A stretch of DNA of 64,000 nucleotides from Pigmentiphaga litoralis (lineage in GTDB: Bacteria; Pseudomonadota; Gammaproteobacteria; Burkholderiales; Burkholderiaceae_B): the NCBI RefSeq assembly GCF_013408655.1, contig NZ_JACCBP010000001.1:3844001-3908000 (forward strand). Reading direction: 5' to 3'. The translations under genes and the position numbers were made by a program. The notes below the pieces were generated by a model, which was not told the origin of the DNA, did not search any database, and worked only from the letters and a program-made list of their open reading frames with translations. The stretch's first letter is position 1; each line of letters opens with the position of its first letter. This document shows, piece after piece, positions 8,572 to 18,309 of this stretch.

Positions 8572-10269
8572 TCACATCCGTTCGGGCGCGGTCACGCCCA
8601 GCAGGCTCAGGCCGTTTGCCAGCACCTGGCGGGTGGCGGCCAGCAGCGACAGGCGCGCCAGCTTGAGCGCTTCGTCGTCCACTAGCACGCGTTCGGCGTT
8701 GTAGTAGGCGTGGAAGTCGGCGGCGCAGTCCTTCAGCCAGAACGCCACGTGGTGCGGCGCCAGGTCATTCGCGGCCATGCCGAGCATGCCGGGGAATTCG
8801 GCCAGGCGCTGCATCAGCAGGAATTCGCGTTCGGCCACCAGCAGCGACGCGTCGGCCTGGGCCAGCGCGGCCACATCACCGCCCCAGCTGTTCAGGATCG
8901 AACAGATGCGGGCATGCGCGTACTGGATGTAATACACCGGGTTTTCGTCGGTCTGCTTGAGCGCCAGGTCCACGTCGAACACGAATTCGGTGTCGGCGCG
9001 GCGCTGGATCAGGAAGAAGCGCACGGCGTCGCGGCCGACCCAGTCGATCAGGTCGCGCAAGGTGACATAACTGCCCGCGCGCTTGGAGATCTTGACCTCT
9101 TCGCCGCCGCGCATCACCTTGACCATCTTGTGCAGGATGTAGTCGGGGTAGCCCTTGGGAATGCCCACGCCCAGCGCCTGCAGGCCCGAGCGCACGCGGG
9201 CGATGGTGCCGTGGTGGTCGGATCCCTGGATGTTGATGGCCTTGGTGTAGCCGCGTTCCCACTTGGTGACGTGGTAGGCCACATCGGGCACGAAGTAGGT
9301 ATAGCCGCCTTCGGACTTGCGCATGACGCGGTCCTTGTCGTCCCCTTCGCCGAGTTCGGTGGTGCGCAGCCACAGCGCGCCTTCGTTCTCGTAGGTGTGA
9401 CCGCTGTCGATCAGCCGTTGCACGGTGTTGTCGACCCGGCCCGACGTGTACAGCGAGCTTTCCAGGTAGTAATTGTCGAACTTCAGGTCGAACGCGGCCA
9501 GGTCCAGGTCCTGCTCGCGGCGCAGGTACGCCACGGCAAAGCGCCGGATGTCTTCCATGTTGTCGACGTCGCCCGACGCGGTGACGGGCTCGGCATCGGC
9601 CGCCTGCACCGTCTTGCCGGCCTTGAAGTCTTCGGCGATCTCGGCAATGTATTCGCCGCGATAGCCGTCCGCCGGGAAGTCCGGATGCGTGGTGTCGATC
9701 CCGCGCGCACGCGCCTGGACGCTGACGGCCAGGTTGTGGATCTGGTTGCCGGCGTCGTTGTAATAGAACTCGCGATGCACGTCCCAGCCGCCGGCGCCGA
9801 ACAGGCGGCACAGCGCGTCGCCAAGCGCGGCCTGGCGGGCGTGGCCCACATGCAGCGGACCGGTCGGATTGGCGGAAACGAATTCGACGATGACCTTGCG
9901 GCCGATCGATGGCGCGCGCCCGAAGTCGGCGCCCCGCACGCGGATCGCGTCGATCACGGCCTGCTTGGCGGCCGGAGCAATACGCAGGTTGATGAAGCCC
10001 GGGCCGGCGATTTCAGCGCTCGCGATCAACGCGGTGGCGCCCGGCTGGGCCATCAGGGATTCGACGATCTGCTGTGCGAGGTCTCGGGGATTGCGCTTGA
10101 GCGGCTTGGCGATCTGCATCGCCACATTGGTCGCCACGTCGCCATGCGAGGCAGCCTTGGGGCGTTCCAGGAGCAGCGTGGGAGTCGCCTCGGGGGCAAC
10201 GGCCTGGACGGCGGCGCCGATCAGGCTGAGAAGTTGTACCTGTTGCTCGGGGAGCATGGAATAGGACAT
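8572..10269 (-). CDS. argS: Arginyl-tRNA synthetase
   Basis: Cytosolic class I synthetase charging tRNA-Arg, 565 residues, a usual length. The N-terminal Arg-specific domain covers about residues 1-100. The HIGH signature appears as [12 protein letters not shown] with HVGH at 140-143, and the region equivalent to KMSKS reads [13 protein letters not shown], as expected for ArgS, which often lacks a canonical KMSK. The DALR anticodon-binding domain forms the C-terminus and ends with [10 protein letters not shown]. It is the first gene of the argS–SPOR–dsbA unit. Confidence 0.97.
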   Translation of the reverse strand: MSYSMLPEQQVQLLSLIGAAVQAVAPEATPTLLLERPKAASHGDVATNVAMQIAKPLKRNPRDLAQQIVESLMAQPGATALIASAEIAGPGFINLRIAPAAKQAVIDAIRVRGADFGRAPSIGRKVIVEFVSANPTGPLHVGHARQAALGDALCRLFGAGGWDVHREFYYNDAGNQIHNLAVSVQARARGIDTTHPDFPADGYRGEYIAEIAEDFKAGKTVQAADAEPVTASGDVDNMEDIRRFAVAYLRREQDLDLAAFDLKFDNYYLESSLYTSGRVDNTVQRLIDSGHTYENEGALWLRTTELGEGDDKDRVMRKSEGGYTYFVPDVAYHVTKWERGYTKAINIQGSDHHGTIARVRSGLQALGVGIPKGYPDYILHKMVKVMRGGEEVKISKRAGSYVTLRDLIDWVGRDAVRFFLIQRRADTEFVFDVDLALKQTDENPVYYIQYAHARICSILNSWGGDVAALAQADASLLVAEREFLLMQRLAEFPGMLGMAANDLAPHHVAFWLKDCAADFHAYYNAERVLVDDEALKLARLSLLAATRQVLANGLSLLGVTAPERM

Positions 10270-10526
10270 CGCGGGGGTAAGTAAGAGGGCAATCTTAACA
10301 GCCGCAGGCGTCGGGGACTAACGCGCGGGCTGCCGGTGTGGTGTTTTGGCGGACGATTTCCCTGGGGGCTGACGCTGGGCGTAAGCCGGTTGTCAGCCCA
10401 TGTCTGACACAGGAAAGCGACGTCTTAAGCATATAGCTTTTAGTAATTAAACGAGTCGAAACAAGGCAAATACAATATATAAAGTCATTAAAACACCCCG
10501 CTATATCACTTGAGGTTCTAACGATC
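10270..10526 (+). promoter_or_regulatory. AT-rich promoter region of the ABC transporter operon
   Basis: The 257 bases between the divergent argS and ABC transporter genes change sharply in composition from about 10425: runs such as TTTTAGTAATTAAACG and ATACAATATATAAAGTC stand out in a GC-rich genome. TACAAT or TATATA could be the -10 element. AT-rich upstream regions of this kind are typical of CysB/Cbl-activated sulfonate genes, but I cannot assign a regulator from sequence. Confidence 0.5.
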
Positions 10527-11609
10527 ATGAAGCGCATCTTCGCGTCGGCAACACTGGCTCTGGGCCTGGGACTGGGTTCGTATGGCGCCGCCGCCACGGC
10601 CGCGCCCCTGGAAATCGGCTATCTGCCGATCATTCCCGCGGCCCAGCTGTTCATTGCGCGCGAAGAAGGCACCCTGCCGGCCGAAGGCGGTGCGCCCAAG
10701 CTCGTCCAGTTCCAGAGCGGCCCGGCGCTCGTCCAGGCGCTGCTGGCTGGCCAGTTGGACATCGCCTACGTGGGCATTGGCCCGGCGCTGGTCGCGCGCG
10801 GCAAGGGCGCCGACGTCAAGGTCGTGGCGTCCAACATCGTCGAGCAGGTCAGCTTCGTGGCGATGGGCGACCTGGCCCCCTACTTTGCGTCAGGGGATGC
10901 CGGCACCGCCTTTGCGCGCTTTGCCAAGGACAAGGGCCGTCAGCCCGTGATCGCCAGCTACCCCAAAGGCGCCGTGCCCGAAGCCGCCTTGCAATACTGG
11001 CTGCGCAACCGCATCAAGGCCGATCCCAACAGCCTCAAGCTGATCACGCAGGGCGAATCGCAGATCCAGCAGGCGCTGCTGACCGGCGCGATCGACGGCG
11101 CGGCGATCCTTGAACCGACCGTGACCACCGTGCTGACGCGTGCCCCGCAGGCGCGGGTGGTTGCCCGTGGCAACGATCTGTTCCCGCGCCAGCCCGGCGC
11201 CGTGCTGCTGGTGCGTGAAAAGCTGATCCGCGAACAACCGGCCGTGGTGCAGGCACTGGTCACGCGCCACATTGCCGCAACCAGGCTGCTGGACACGCAA
11301 CCAGCCAAGGCTGCGCCGGCCGTGCAGAAATACGTGGGCGGCGGACGTCTGCCCCTGGATATCGTCGAAAAGGCCATTCGCAATTCCAAGGGCCAGTTCG
11401 TGGCCGATCCGAACACCATCATCCCAGCCACCCTGGTGCTGCAGAAATTCCAGGCTGACACCGGCACGCTGGAAGGCCCGCCCGTGGACGTGACAAAGCT
11501 GTTCGACACGCAGTTCTACGACGCCGCCGTCAAATCGGCGGCCGCGCCGGCCAAGGCCGCACCCGCAAACGCAGCGCCCCCAGCCGGCAAGCCTGCCGCG
11601 GTTCGATAA
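10527..11609 (+). CDS. ABC transporter substrate-binding protein, NitT/TauT/SsuA type
   Basis: Periplasmic receptor of 360 residues, with a signal peptide ending near ATA-APLEIGYLP (about residue 26). The NMT1/SsuA-like fold is indicated by EIGYLPIIPAAQLFIAREEG, GLLAGQLDIAYVGIGPAL-type sequence near residues 70-90 and AAILEPTVTTVL near 195. The C-terminus ends in an alanine/proline/lysine-rich tail of about 25 residues that looks disordered. Permease and ATPase genes follow directly. Aliphatic sulfonates, taurine, nitrate or pyrimidine precursors are all possible ligands; the promoter hints at sulfur but does not prove it. Confidence 0.85.
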   Translation: MKRIFASATLALGLGLGSYGAAATAAPLEIGYLPIIPAAQLFIAREEGTLPAEGGAPKLVQFQSGPALVQALLAGQLDIAYVGIGPALVARGKGADVKVVASNIVEQVSFVAMGDLAPYFASGDAGTAFARFAKDKGRQPVIASYPKGAVPEAALQYWLRNRIKADPNSLKLITQGESQIQQALLTGAIDGAAILEPTVTTVLTRAPQARVVARGNDLFPRQPGAVLLVREKLIREQPAVVQALVTRHIAATRLLDTQPAKAAPAVQKYVGGGRLPLDIVEKAIRNSKGQFVADPNTIIPATLVLQKFQADTGTLEGPPVDVTKLFDTQFYDAAVKSAAAPAKAAPANAAPPAGKPAAVR

Positions 11610-11621
11610 AGCGGGAACATC

Positions 11622-12392
11622 TTGTCTGCTTCCCGTTCTTCGGGCGCCGTGACGCGCGTGGTCTATGGCGTCGCCGGTGTCGTGCTCTTTGTACTGCTGT
11701 GGAAAGCAGCAGGCGTGTTTGCCTGGGTGCGCCCGGGTACCTTGCCCGATCCTTTCCTACTGCCCGATGCCTTCCTGCAGGAATGGCAGTCCGACCGCTT
11801 GCTGCCCGCCGTGGGGTCCAGCCTGATCCATTACTTTTGGGGACTCGGGCTGGGCACGCTGTTCGGCATTCTGGTCGGCATGGCGGCGGCCACGGTGCAT
11901 CGCTTCGACATGCTGCAGGCCTACCTGGCGCGCATCCTGCGGCCGATCCCGCCGCTGGCATGGGTGGTGTTCGCGATTGCGTGGTTCAAGGTCAGCCATG
12001 CCGGCGCGGCGTTCGTGATCGCCATCGGCGTGTTCTGGGTCAACTACTTTGCGACCTACAGCGCAGTGCGCAACATCGATCCACGTTTTTACGAACTGGC
12101 TCGCAGTTTTGGCCAGGGCGGCTACTGGCGCCGCGCCCGCAGCATCACCCTGCCCGCCATCGCCCCTGGCACGCTGGCCGGCGTGCGCACCGGCATCGGC
12201 CAGGCGTGGATGACACTGATCGCCGCCGAACTGCTGGGCGTACCCGGCATGGGGCAAGAGATGAACGCGGCGGCCGGTGTCGGCGCGTATGAAGCCGTGG
12301 TGGTCTATATGCTGGCCATTTCGCTGGTCTACGCGCTGTGCGACCTGGTGTACGGGTTGATCGAACGGAGGGTGCTCGCATGGCGTCCGTAA
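11622..12392 (+). CDS. ABC transporter permease, SsuC/TauC type
   Basis: Inner-membrane BPD_transp_1 permease of 256 residues, partner of the receptor encoded 12 bases upstream. It has about six hydrophobic segments, with the family loop near LAWVVFAIAWFKVSHAGAAF and the ATPase-contact region around ELARSFGQGGYWRRARSITLP. The best start appears to be TTG at 11622, because no ATG lies near and the sequence MSASRSSGAVTR leads into the first membrane helix. The 3' end overlaps the ATPase gene by 13 bases. Confidence 0.88.
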   Translation: MSASRSSGAVTRVVYGVAGVVLFVLLWKAAGVFAWVRPGTLPDPFLLPDAFLQEWQSDRLLPAVGSSLIHYFWGLGLGTLFGILVGMAAATVHRFDMLQAYLARILRPIPPLAWVVFAIAWFKVSHAGAAFVIAIGVFWVNYFATYSAVRNIDPRFYELARSFGQGGYWRRARSITLPAIAPGTLAGVRTGIGQAWMTLIAAELLGVPGMGQEMNAAAGVGAYEAVVVYMLAISLVYALCDLVYGLIERRVLAWRP

Positions 12393-13120
12393 TGGAATTC
12401 GACGGCCTCAGCTATACCCATCCGGGTGCTGCGGGCCCGGTCATCCAGGACCTGTCACTGGCGATCGAAGCGGGCAGTTTCGTGGCCGTGGTGGGCGGGT
12501 CCGGTGTGGGCAAGTCGACCCTGCTGCGTGTCGCCGCCGGTTTGATCGAACCGGGTGGCGGTTCGATGCGCTTTACGTTGCCGCAACGGCCCGGCCGCAG
12601 GCGCCGCGCAGTGGTGTTCCAGGATGGCCGTCTCTTGCCTTGGCGTACCGTGTCGGACAACGTGGCCTATGGGCTTGAAACGCTGGATATCGACGCAGCC
12701 CAGAAACGCGAGCGGGTGACCGAAGCCTTGTCATTGACCGGATTGGCCGAGTTTGGGGATCGCTGGCCGCACCAGCTGTCGGGCGGTCAGGCGCAACGCG
12801 TGGGCATTGCCCGCGCCCTGGCCGTCAAGCCCGACATCCTGTTGATGGATGAGCCGTTCAGCGCAGTCGATGCCCTGACGCGCCGCAAGCTGCAGGCCGA
12901 ACTGATCCGCCTGTGGCAGGCCAGCCAGTCGGCCGTCATGTTCGTCACGCACGACATCGACGAAGCCGTGTTCCTGGCGGATCGCGTGGTCGTGCTGGGC
13001 GGACAGCCGGCGTCGGTGGTCGAGAACCTGGCGATCGACCTGCCCCGGCCGCGCGACCGGACGAATCCGGCCTTTGCGGACGCGGTGGCGCATCTGTCGG
13101 CGCGGCTGGGCGTGGAATAA
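12380..13120 (+). CDS. ABC transporter ATP-binding protein, SsuB/TauB type
   Basis: Cytoplasmic ATPase of 246 residues that powers the preceding permease. Walker A is GGSGVGKST near residue 35, the signature LSGGQ near 137, Walker B ILLMDEPFSAVDALTR near 158 and the H-loop THD near 191. I use the ATG at 12380, inside the permease gene; an earlier in-frame ATG adds 14 residues unlike the family. The stop is only four bases from the stop of the convergent tannase gene, so no intrinsic terminator fits between them. Confidence 0.92.
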   Translation: MASVMEFDGLSYTHPGAAGPVIQDLSLAIEAGSFVAVVGGSGVGKSTLLRVAAGLIEPGGGSMRFTLPQRPGRRRRAVVFQDGRLLPWRTVSDNVAYGLETLDIDAAQKRERVTEALSLTGLAEFGDRWPHQLSGGQAQRVGIARALAVKPDILLMDEPFSAVDALTRRKLQAELIRLWQASQSAVMFVTHDIDEAVFLADRVVVLGGQPASVVENLAIDLPRPRDRTNPAFADAVAHLSARLGVE

Positions 13121-13124
13121 ACGC

Positions 13125-14855
13125 TTACGGCGCCGACACTGCGCACCGATAGCTGGCGGCCAGATTGGCATCCCCCGACACATACTGCGGGTAGTTCGGG
13201 TAGCGGCACATCGGGCGTGACGCCAGCGTCGTGAACGGCGCGGTCGTGGCGTTGCGCACCTGCACCAGCGCATCGGCCGGCGGCTGACCGGACGTCACCC
13301 ATCCATCCAGGGCACCCAACAGGTCATACGTGGTCGGCACTTCGGTGCCCGTCGTCAGGCTGGCCGCCGTACCGCCATGCGAGGACGCCGGCGACACATA
13401 CAGACGCAGGAAGCTGTCGACGTTGGACTGCCCCATCGTGCTGACCACGTTCTGCACGTAGTTGATGCCGGCCAGCGGGCTTTGTGCCATGTCGCCGGTG
13501 TTCTCACGGATGATCAGCTTGCCGCCCCGTGCGCGGAATGCCGCCAGGTTGGGATTGCTGGCATCCATCAGTTCCGACACCGCCTTGATCCGCGCTTCGA
13601 ACGCCGCCGCATTGAAGGTGCGCACGTCGAAATTGGCATCCTTTGCAATCACGTAGCGCGCATAGCTGCTGCCGTAGATCACACCACGCGCGTCCGTCGC
13701 CACCGGCGTCGGCACCGTGGGCACTACCCCCGTGGAAATCCAGCGGCCAATGCCTTCACCGCCCAGCTGGACTTCGCCGCCGAACAGGCGACCCGGATAG
13801 GTCGTGCTGCCGTTGGCCACCGCGAACGGCAACACGGTCGGACCATAGGTGGCCTGCAAGGTGGCCAGTTGCGGATCGGACAGGCACGTCGGCCCGGTGT
13901 CGGCGCCGGCCACGCAGCGCAGGCTGGCCAGGTTCATTTTTGATGCGCACGCCAGATAGTTGCTGACGACGCCATCTGCCGCGCCGTCCAGTGCATCGCA
14001 CGTGTCGTTCACGGTCTTGGCAAATGCGCTGATCTTGGCCGTGCTGAGCGCGCCGCCCGTGAACTGCGGCTTGCTGAAATTGATGAAGCCGTTAAACAGG
14101 CCGGTCCAGTAGATCACCGGCACGACGGACACGATGCCGTCAAAATCGGCCGGATAGCGCTGCGCCATCATCAGGCCTTCGCGCCCGCCTTCCGACCCGC
14201 CGTAGTAGTACTGCTTGGCCGGCTTGCGCAGGTAGTAGGTCCCCATCAGGCTGTGCGCGACGTCCTTCACCTTCTTGTAGGACGCATGCGCAAAGTTCAC
14301 GAACATCTCGTCGTTCAATGCGAACTTGCCGGGATCGGTCGTGTTGTACGCCGTGGCGTCGTGACCCGAATCGGTGCCGAACATGGCGTAGCCCTGGGTG
14401 ATCGGCAGGGGCTGCCCGGCGGGCGCATCGCGCAAGGGCGCCAGGCTGTTCACCAGGCTGCCGTTGAAACCGCCCCCACCGACCATGACCGCTTTCTCGT
14501 TCCACGTCAGTGGCAGGTTCACCTGGAAGACGATGGGATCCGCACCCGCTGTCGTCGGCGCGATCGATCCCGACACCCGGCAGTATTCCGGCGTGGGCGC
14601 CGCGCCTGTCGTGGCGGCAACGATCGCCGCTGCCGTCACCGTCGCGGGCGCGCTGGGCAGGCCGATGTCGGCTGCCGCCACGGTCTTGCCGGTCAGCGTC
14701 GGACACGCCGTGCGCAGCGACGCGGCATCGGGCACCGGACGGGCCGTGGGCGTATTGTCATCGTCATCGCCGCCGCAACCGGCAAGCAAAGCCGGCACGC
14801 CAACAACAGCGGCAAGCGCGGCCCATCGACGCAAGGCATCGGGGTGAATCAACAT
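13125..14855 (-). CDS. Tannase/feruloyl esterase family lipoprotein
   Basis: Exported alpha/beta hydrolase of the tannase/feruloyl esterase family, 576 residues, expected to cleave phenolic esters outside the cytoplasm. The start at 14855 gives a lipoprotein signal ending LLAGC with lipidated Cys27 and an Asp-rich linker. The nucleophile motif is YYYGGSEGGREG (Ser221); the acid loop is DASNPNLAAFRARGGKLI and the histidine is in SPASSHGG. In well-studied members cysteines next to the Ser and His form a disulfide (CS…HC). Both are absent here together. No linked aromatic gene is adjacent. Confidence 0.85.
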   Translation of the reverse strand: MLIHPDALRRWAALAAVVGVPALLAGCGGDDDDNTPTARPVPDAASLRTACPTLTGKTVAAADIGLPSAPATVTAAAIVAATTGAAPTPEYCRVSGSIAPTTAGADPIVFQVNLPLTWNEKAVMVGGGGFNGSLVNSLAPLRDAPAGQPLPITQGYAMFGTDSGHDATAYNTTDPGKFALNDEMFVNFAHASYKKVKDVAHSLMGTYYLRKPAKQYYYGGSEGGREGLMMAQRYPADFDGIVSVVPVIYWTGLFNGFINFSKPQFTGGALSTAKISAFAKTVNDTCDALDGAADGVVSNYLACASKMNLASLRCVAGADTGPTCLSDPQLATLQATYGPTVLPFAVANGSTTYPGRLFGGEVQLGGEGIGRWISTGVVPTVPTPVATDARGVIYGSSYARYVIAKDANFDVRTFNAAAFEARIKAVSELMDASNPNLAAFRARGGKLIIRENTGDMAQSPLAGINYVQNVVSTMGQSNVDSFLRLYVSPASSHGGTAASLTTGTEVPTTYDLLGALDGWVTSGQPPADALVQVRNATTAPFTTLASRPMCRYPNYPQYVSGDANLAASYRCAVSAP

Positions 14856-15006
14856 GGCGGTCTCCTCGGTAACGTTAACAATGTCCTGGCAGAGCATGCA
14901 GGTTAGTGCTCAATCCGGCAGGCAAATAGTGCATTAAATTGCATGTTGGCGTCCCTAGGGCCTTACCCTTGGCTTTCGGCGTTACCTTTACGTTCCCTGC
15001 GCACCC

Positions 15007-15045
15007 GTCCGCGCCATCCGTCCGCGCCATCCGTCCGCGCCACCT
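15007..15045. repeat. 13-bp tandem repeat, three copies
   Basis: GTCCGCGCCATCC occurs twice in direct succession (15007-15019, 15020-15032), followed by a third copy altered at its end (15033-15045). It sits just upstream of the DsrE-like gene, 15 bases before its start codon. Confidence 0.8.
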
Positions 15046-15060
15046 CAGGAACCCGAAGTC

Positions 15061-15354
15061 ATGGTCCGTCTGCTCATCCACGCTCCCACCCCCGCCTCGC
15101 TCGAACGCGCGCGTCGCAACCTGGCCAATCTGCTCAAGCTCGCGCCCGACGCGCACGTTGAACTCGTCGTCAACGCGGGTGCCGTGGCCGCGGCACTGGA
15201 CACCCCGCATGCGCTCGATACGCACTTGCGTGTGTGCGCCAACACGCTGACAGCCACGGCGCGCACCGTACCCGACGGCATCGCCACCGTACCCGCCGCC
15301 GTGCTGCATCTGGCCGAACGTCAGGCGCAAGGGTGGAGCTACCTGCGCGCCTGA
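15061..15354 (+). CDS. DsrE-family-like small protein
   Basis: A 97-residue cytosolic protein beginning MVRLLIHAPTPASLERARRN, with a predicted Rossmann-like beta-alpha pattern and LLKLAPDAHVELVVNAGAV as central strand. The C-terminal LRVCANTLTATARTVPDGI fits the conserved CxNsl region of DsrE/DsrF-like proteins, which handle protein-bound sulfur or have unknown roles. Only one cysteine (near residue 60) is present, in the place often used for persulfide transfer. Neighbours give no pathway clue. Confidence 0.65.
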   Translation: MVRLLIHAPTPASLERARRNLANLLKLAPDAHVELVVNAGAVAAALDTPHALDTHLRVCANTLTATARTVPDGIATVPAAVLHLAERQAQGWSYLRA

Positions 15355-15413
15355 GGGCTGACCACGGCCGGTGTAGTTCGTCAGCCAGGCTCCATCGTCA
15401 GGGGGAGGACCGA

Positions 15414-15439
15414 GGTTACGGTTCGCGCAAACCGTTACC
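15414..15439. repeat. Inverted repeat GGTTACGGTT / AACCGTTACC
   Basis: Ten-base arms with one mismatch flank a six-base loop between the DsrE-like gene and the DUF1840 gene. There is no following T-run, so an operator for the downstream DUF1840 gene or a weak attenuating hairpin is as likely as a terminator. Confidence 0.45.
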
Positions 15440-15514
15440 GGCGCTTCACGTACGCTAGGTAGGCGTGCCTGTTACCGTCATAATGAATCCACCTACAACA
15501 ACAAGGAGCCGTCC

Positions 15515-15838
15515 ATGATCATCACCTTTCGATCCAAGGCTGCCGGTGAAGTCATCATGCTCGGCGAGCATGCCAAGCCGTTGCTGGAACTCGCGGGCAA
15601 AGCGGTCGGCGACACCCTGGAAAAGCGCGGCGTGTTCACGCCTGAACAACTGCCCGATGCCATCGCCCGCATCGAACGCGCCCTGAACGCCGAGAAAGAC
15701 CCCAACTTCGACGAAGACGACCCCGCGCAAGCTGCGCGCGCCGCGCAATACGTCGGCCTGCGCCAGCGCGCCTTCCCGTTGCTCGACCTGCTGCGCCGGT
15801 CCGAGCAGAAGAAGGTCAACGTCACCTGGGAGAGCTGA
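15515..15838 (+). CDS. DUF1840 family protein
   Basis: A 107-residue cytosolic protein starting MIITFRSKAAGEVIMLGEHA and ending with QRAFPLLDLLRRSEQKKVNV. These are the conserved ends of DUF1840, a family of unknown function common in Beta- and Gammaproteobacteria. AAGGAG lies eight bases before the ATG. The centre (residues 55-75) is acidic and probably disordered. The DUF924 gene follows after six bases, suggesting co-transcription. Confidence 0.88.
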   Translation: MIITFRSKAAGEVIMLGEHAKPLLELAGKAVGDTLEKRGVFTPEQLPDAIARIERALNAEKDPNFDEDDPAQAARAAQYVGLRQRAFPLLDLLRRSEQKKVNVTWES

Positions 15839-15844
15839 TCGTTC

Positions 15845-16429
15845 ATGGCGATGCATCCCTGGCAATCCGTCATTGATTTCTGGTTCCTGCCCAAGGACGA
15901 CCCCGGCTACCTGAAGCCGCGCCACGTCTGGTTCCAGAAGAACCCGGCGCTGGACGCGCAGATGCGGGCGCGCTTTGAACGTTCGGTACAACGCGCGATC
16001 GCCGGCGACCTCGACACCTGGACCGCCGAACTGGAAGGCGAACTGGCGCTGATCGTGCTGCTGGATCAGTTCACCCGCAACATCTGGCGCGACACGCCTG
16101 CCGCGTTTTCCGGTGACGCCAAGGCGCTGACCCACGCGCTAGGCCTGATCGACAGCGGCCAGTATCTGCGCCTGCCCCATGTGCAGCGGGAATTCGTCTA
16201 TCTGCCGCTGATGCACAGCGAAAACATCGACATCCAGGAACGCGCCGTCGCGCTGTACACGACGCTGGCACAGGAACATCCGGCATCGCAGAATTCGCTG
16301 GATTTCGCGATTCGCCACCGCGACATCATCGCCCGCTTCGGGCGGTTCCCGCATCGCAATGCGGTGCTGGCGCGGGGAAGTACGTCGCAGGAACAGGCGT
16401 TTTTGAAGCAGCCTGGGTCGGGGTTTTGA
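15845..16429 (+). CDS. DUF924 family protein
   Basis: A 194-residue helical cytosolic protein with the family landmarks VIDFWFLPKDDPGY near the start, LIVLLDQFTRNIWRDTPAAF near residue 75, and FVYLPLMHSE near residue 115. The fold resembles a tetratricopeptide-like helical array; biochemical function is unknown. The start may be the ATG at 15845 or the ATG two codons later. It is the last gene before a bidirectional terminator shared with leuA. Confidence 0.88.
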   Translation: MAMHPWQSVIDFWFLPKDDPGYLKPRHVWFQKNPALDAQMRARFERSVQRAIAGDLDTWTAELEGELALIVLLDQFTRNIWRDTPAAFSGDAKALTHALGLIDSGQYLRLPHVQREFVYLPLMHSENIDIQERAVALYTTLAQEHPASQNSLDFAIRHRDIIARFGRFPHRNAVLARGSTSQEQAFLKQPGSGF

Positions 16430-16465
16430 TGCACCGCACTCGGCCTTCCTGATTGCTGAAGACGA

Positions 16466-16505
16466 AAAAAAACCTGCCGGATCCCAGTGATCCGGCAGGT
16501 TTTTT
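16466..16505. terminator. Bidirectional intrinsic terminator between DUF924 gene and leuA
   Basis: A perfect 11-bp stem, CCTGCCGGATC (16473-16483) and GATCCGGCAGG (16489-16499), with a five-base loop. It is flanked by an A-run on the left and a T-run on the right, extending the helix. It can end transcripts from both convergent genes. Confidence 0.92.
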
Positions 16506-16542
16506 CATGCACGGCAAGGCAGCGTGCTGCCTCGCCTTACGC

Positions 16543-18234
16543 TCACACTTCGACGGGCTCGTCGGCAGTCTCTTCGTCGGCCGTGTCCGTGCTTTGCATG
16601 TGGCGGTTGACCGCGCTCAGCACCGCCTTGAAGCTGGCCGTGACGATGTCGTGGTCGATGCCGACGCCAAAGCCCGTGGGCGATTCGCCGATGCGCAATT
16701 CGACATAGCTGGCGGCGGATGCGTCGGCGCCGATGCCGATCGAATGCTCGTGGTAATCCATCACGCGGATCGGCAAGTCCAGCGCGTTCACGAACGCGTC
16801 GATCGGGCCATTGCCGTTGCCGGACAAGGTGCGCGCCTGGCCTTCGTAGATCACGTCGACGTCGACACGAATGCCTTCATCGGTGCTCGCGATGCGGTGA
16901 CGCACGAACTTGTAGGGCACGGCAATATCAAGATACTCGCGGCGGAAGATCGCGTACACGTCGGTGGCCGTGACTTCGCGGCCGGTCTCGTCGGTCACGC
17001 GCTGAATCGCGCGGCTGTATTCGATCTGCAAGCGGCGCGGCAAGTCCAGGCCGTGTTCCTGCTGCAAGAGGTAGGCCACGCCGCCCTTGCCGGACTGGCT
17101 GTTCACGCGGATTACCGCGTCGTAGCTGCGGCCCACGTCGGCCGGGTCGATCGGCAAGTACGGCACGTCCCAGATCGTGTCGGGCTGGCGCTGCGCAAAA
17201 CCCTTCTTGATCGCGTCCTGGTGCGAACCCGAAAACGCCGTGAACACCAGATCGCCTACATACGGATGGCGTGGGTGCACGGGCAACTGGTTGCAGTATT
17301 CAACGCAGCGGCGCACGTCGTCGATGTCCGAAAAGTCGAGGCCCGGATGCACGCCCTGGCTGTACAGATTCAAGGCAAGGGTGACGAGATCGACGTTGCC
17401 GGTGCGCTCGCCGTTGCCGAACAGGCAGCCTTCAACACGATCGGCGCCGGCCATCACGCCAAGTTCGGCGGCGGCGACGGCGGTGCCGCGGTCATTGTGC
17501 GGGTGCACGCTGAGCACGATGTGCTCGCGATTGTTCAGGTTGCGGTGCATCCATTCGATCTGGTCCGCGTACACGTTGGGCGTCGCGCATTCGATGGTGG
17601 CAGGCAAGTTAAAGATGATCTTGCGGCCCGGGCCCGCGCCCCATTCGGCCGACACGGCATCGCACACGTCCTTGGCGAAATCGAGTTCGGCGGAACTGAA
17701 GACTTCAGGCGAGTACTGATAAACCCATTCCGTTTCCGGATGCTGCGCCGTCAATTCGCGGATCAGACGCGTGCCGTCGAGAGCGATCTGTTTGACTTCG
17801 TCTTTCGACATGTTGAACACGATGCGGCGGAAGTCCGGCGCAATGGCGTTGTACATGTGGACGATGACGCGGCGGGCGCCAATGACGGACTCGATCGACC
17901 GGCGGATCAGGTCTTCGCGGGACTGCGTCAACACCTCGACGGTCACGTCATCAGGAATGCGGTTTTCGTCGACGAGCTTGCGGATGAAGTCGAAGTCCGT
18001 CTGCGATGCCGAAGGAAAGCCGACTTCGATTTCCTTGAAACCGATGTCGACGAGCTTTTCGAACAGGCGCATCTTGCGTTCGGCATTCATCGGCTCGATC
18101 AGCGACTGGTTGCCGTCGCGCAAGTCGGTGCTCATCCAGATCGGCGGCGTCGTGATGCGCTTGTTGGGCCAGGTGCGTTCGGAAAAGTCGTACGCGGGGA
18201 AAGGGCGGTACTTCGCCGCTGGGTTCTTCAACAT
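16543..18234 (-). CDS. leuA: 2-isopropylmalate synthase
   Basis: First committed enzyme of leucine synthesis, joining acetyl-CoA and 2-oxoisovalerate. The 563-residue product is the long LeuA type. [10 protein letters not shown] near residue 35 holds the metal-binding Asp, [18 protein letters not shown] near residue 240 the metal-binding His pair, and [14 protein letters not shown] the family signature. The C-terminal regulatory LeuA dimer domain covers roughly residues 430-550 and gives leucine feedback. AGGAG precedes the ATG by about six bases. A 380-base leader with a Leu-codon peptide precedes it (see 18361-18507). Confidence 0.95.
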   Translation of the reverse strand: MLKNPAAKYRPFPAYDFSERTWPNKRITTPPIWMSTDLRDGNQSLIEPMNAERKMRLFEKLVDIGFKEIEVGFPSASQTDFDFIRKLVDENRIPDDVTVEVLTQSREDLIRRSIESVIGARRVIVHMYNAIAPDFRRIVFNMSKDEVKQIALDGTRLIRELTAQHPETEWVYQYSPEVFSSAELDFAKDVCDAVSAEWGAGPGRKIIFNLPATIECATPNVYADQIEWMHRNLNNREHIVLSVHPHNDRGTAVAAAELGVMAGADRVEGCLFGNGERTGNVDLVTLALNLYSQGVHPGLDFSDIDDVRRCVEYCNQLPVHPRHPYVGDLVFTAFSGSHQDAIKKGFAQRQPDTIWDVPYLPIDPADVGRSYDAVIRVNSQSGKGGVAYLLQQEHGLDLPRRLQIEYSRAIQRVTDETGREVTATDVYAIFRREYLDIAVPYKFVRHRIASTDEGIRVDVDVIYEGQARTLSGNGNGPIDAFVNALDLPIRVMDYHEHSIGIGADASAASYVELRIGESPTGFGVGIDHDIVTASFKAVLSAVNRHMQSTDTADEETADEPVEV

Positions 18235-18309
18235 GTAAGTCTCCTGCTAGGGGTGCGATCGGCTGGCGTTAGGTGCAGCTGAGTCGCTGGCTGTCTGATC
18301 GGGTCTACC

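Noticed and set aside
8710..10284. A 524-codon open frame on the plus strand
   Set aside because: It lies wholly antisense to argS, whose synthetase motifs are unmistakable; the frame is a codon-bias shadow.
10527..13120. Naming the ABC genes ssuACB or tauABC
   Set aside because: The ligand cannot be told from sequence, and no sulfonate monooxygenase gene is linked.
16453..18282. A 609-codon open frame on the plus strand
   Set aside because: It is antisense to leuA and begins inside the bidirectional terminator; shadow of a GC-rich gene.
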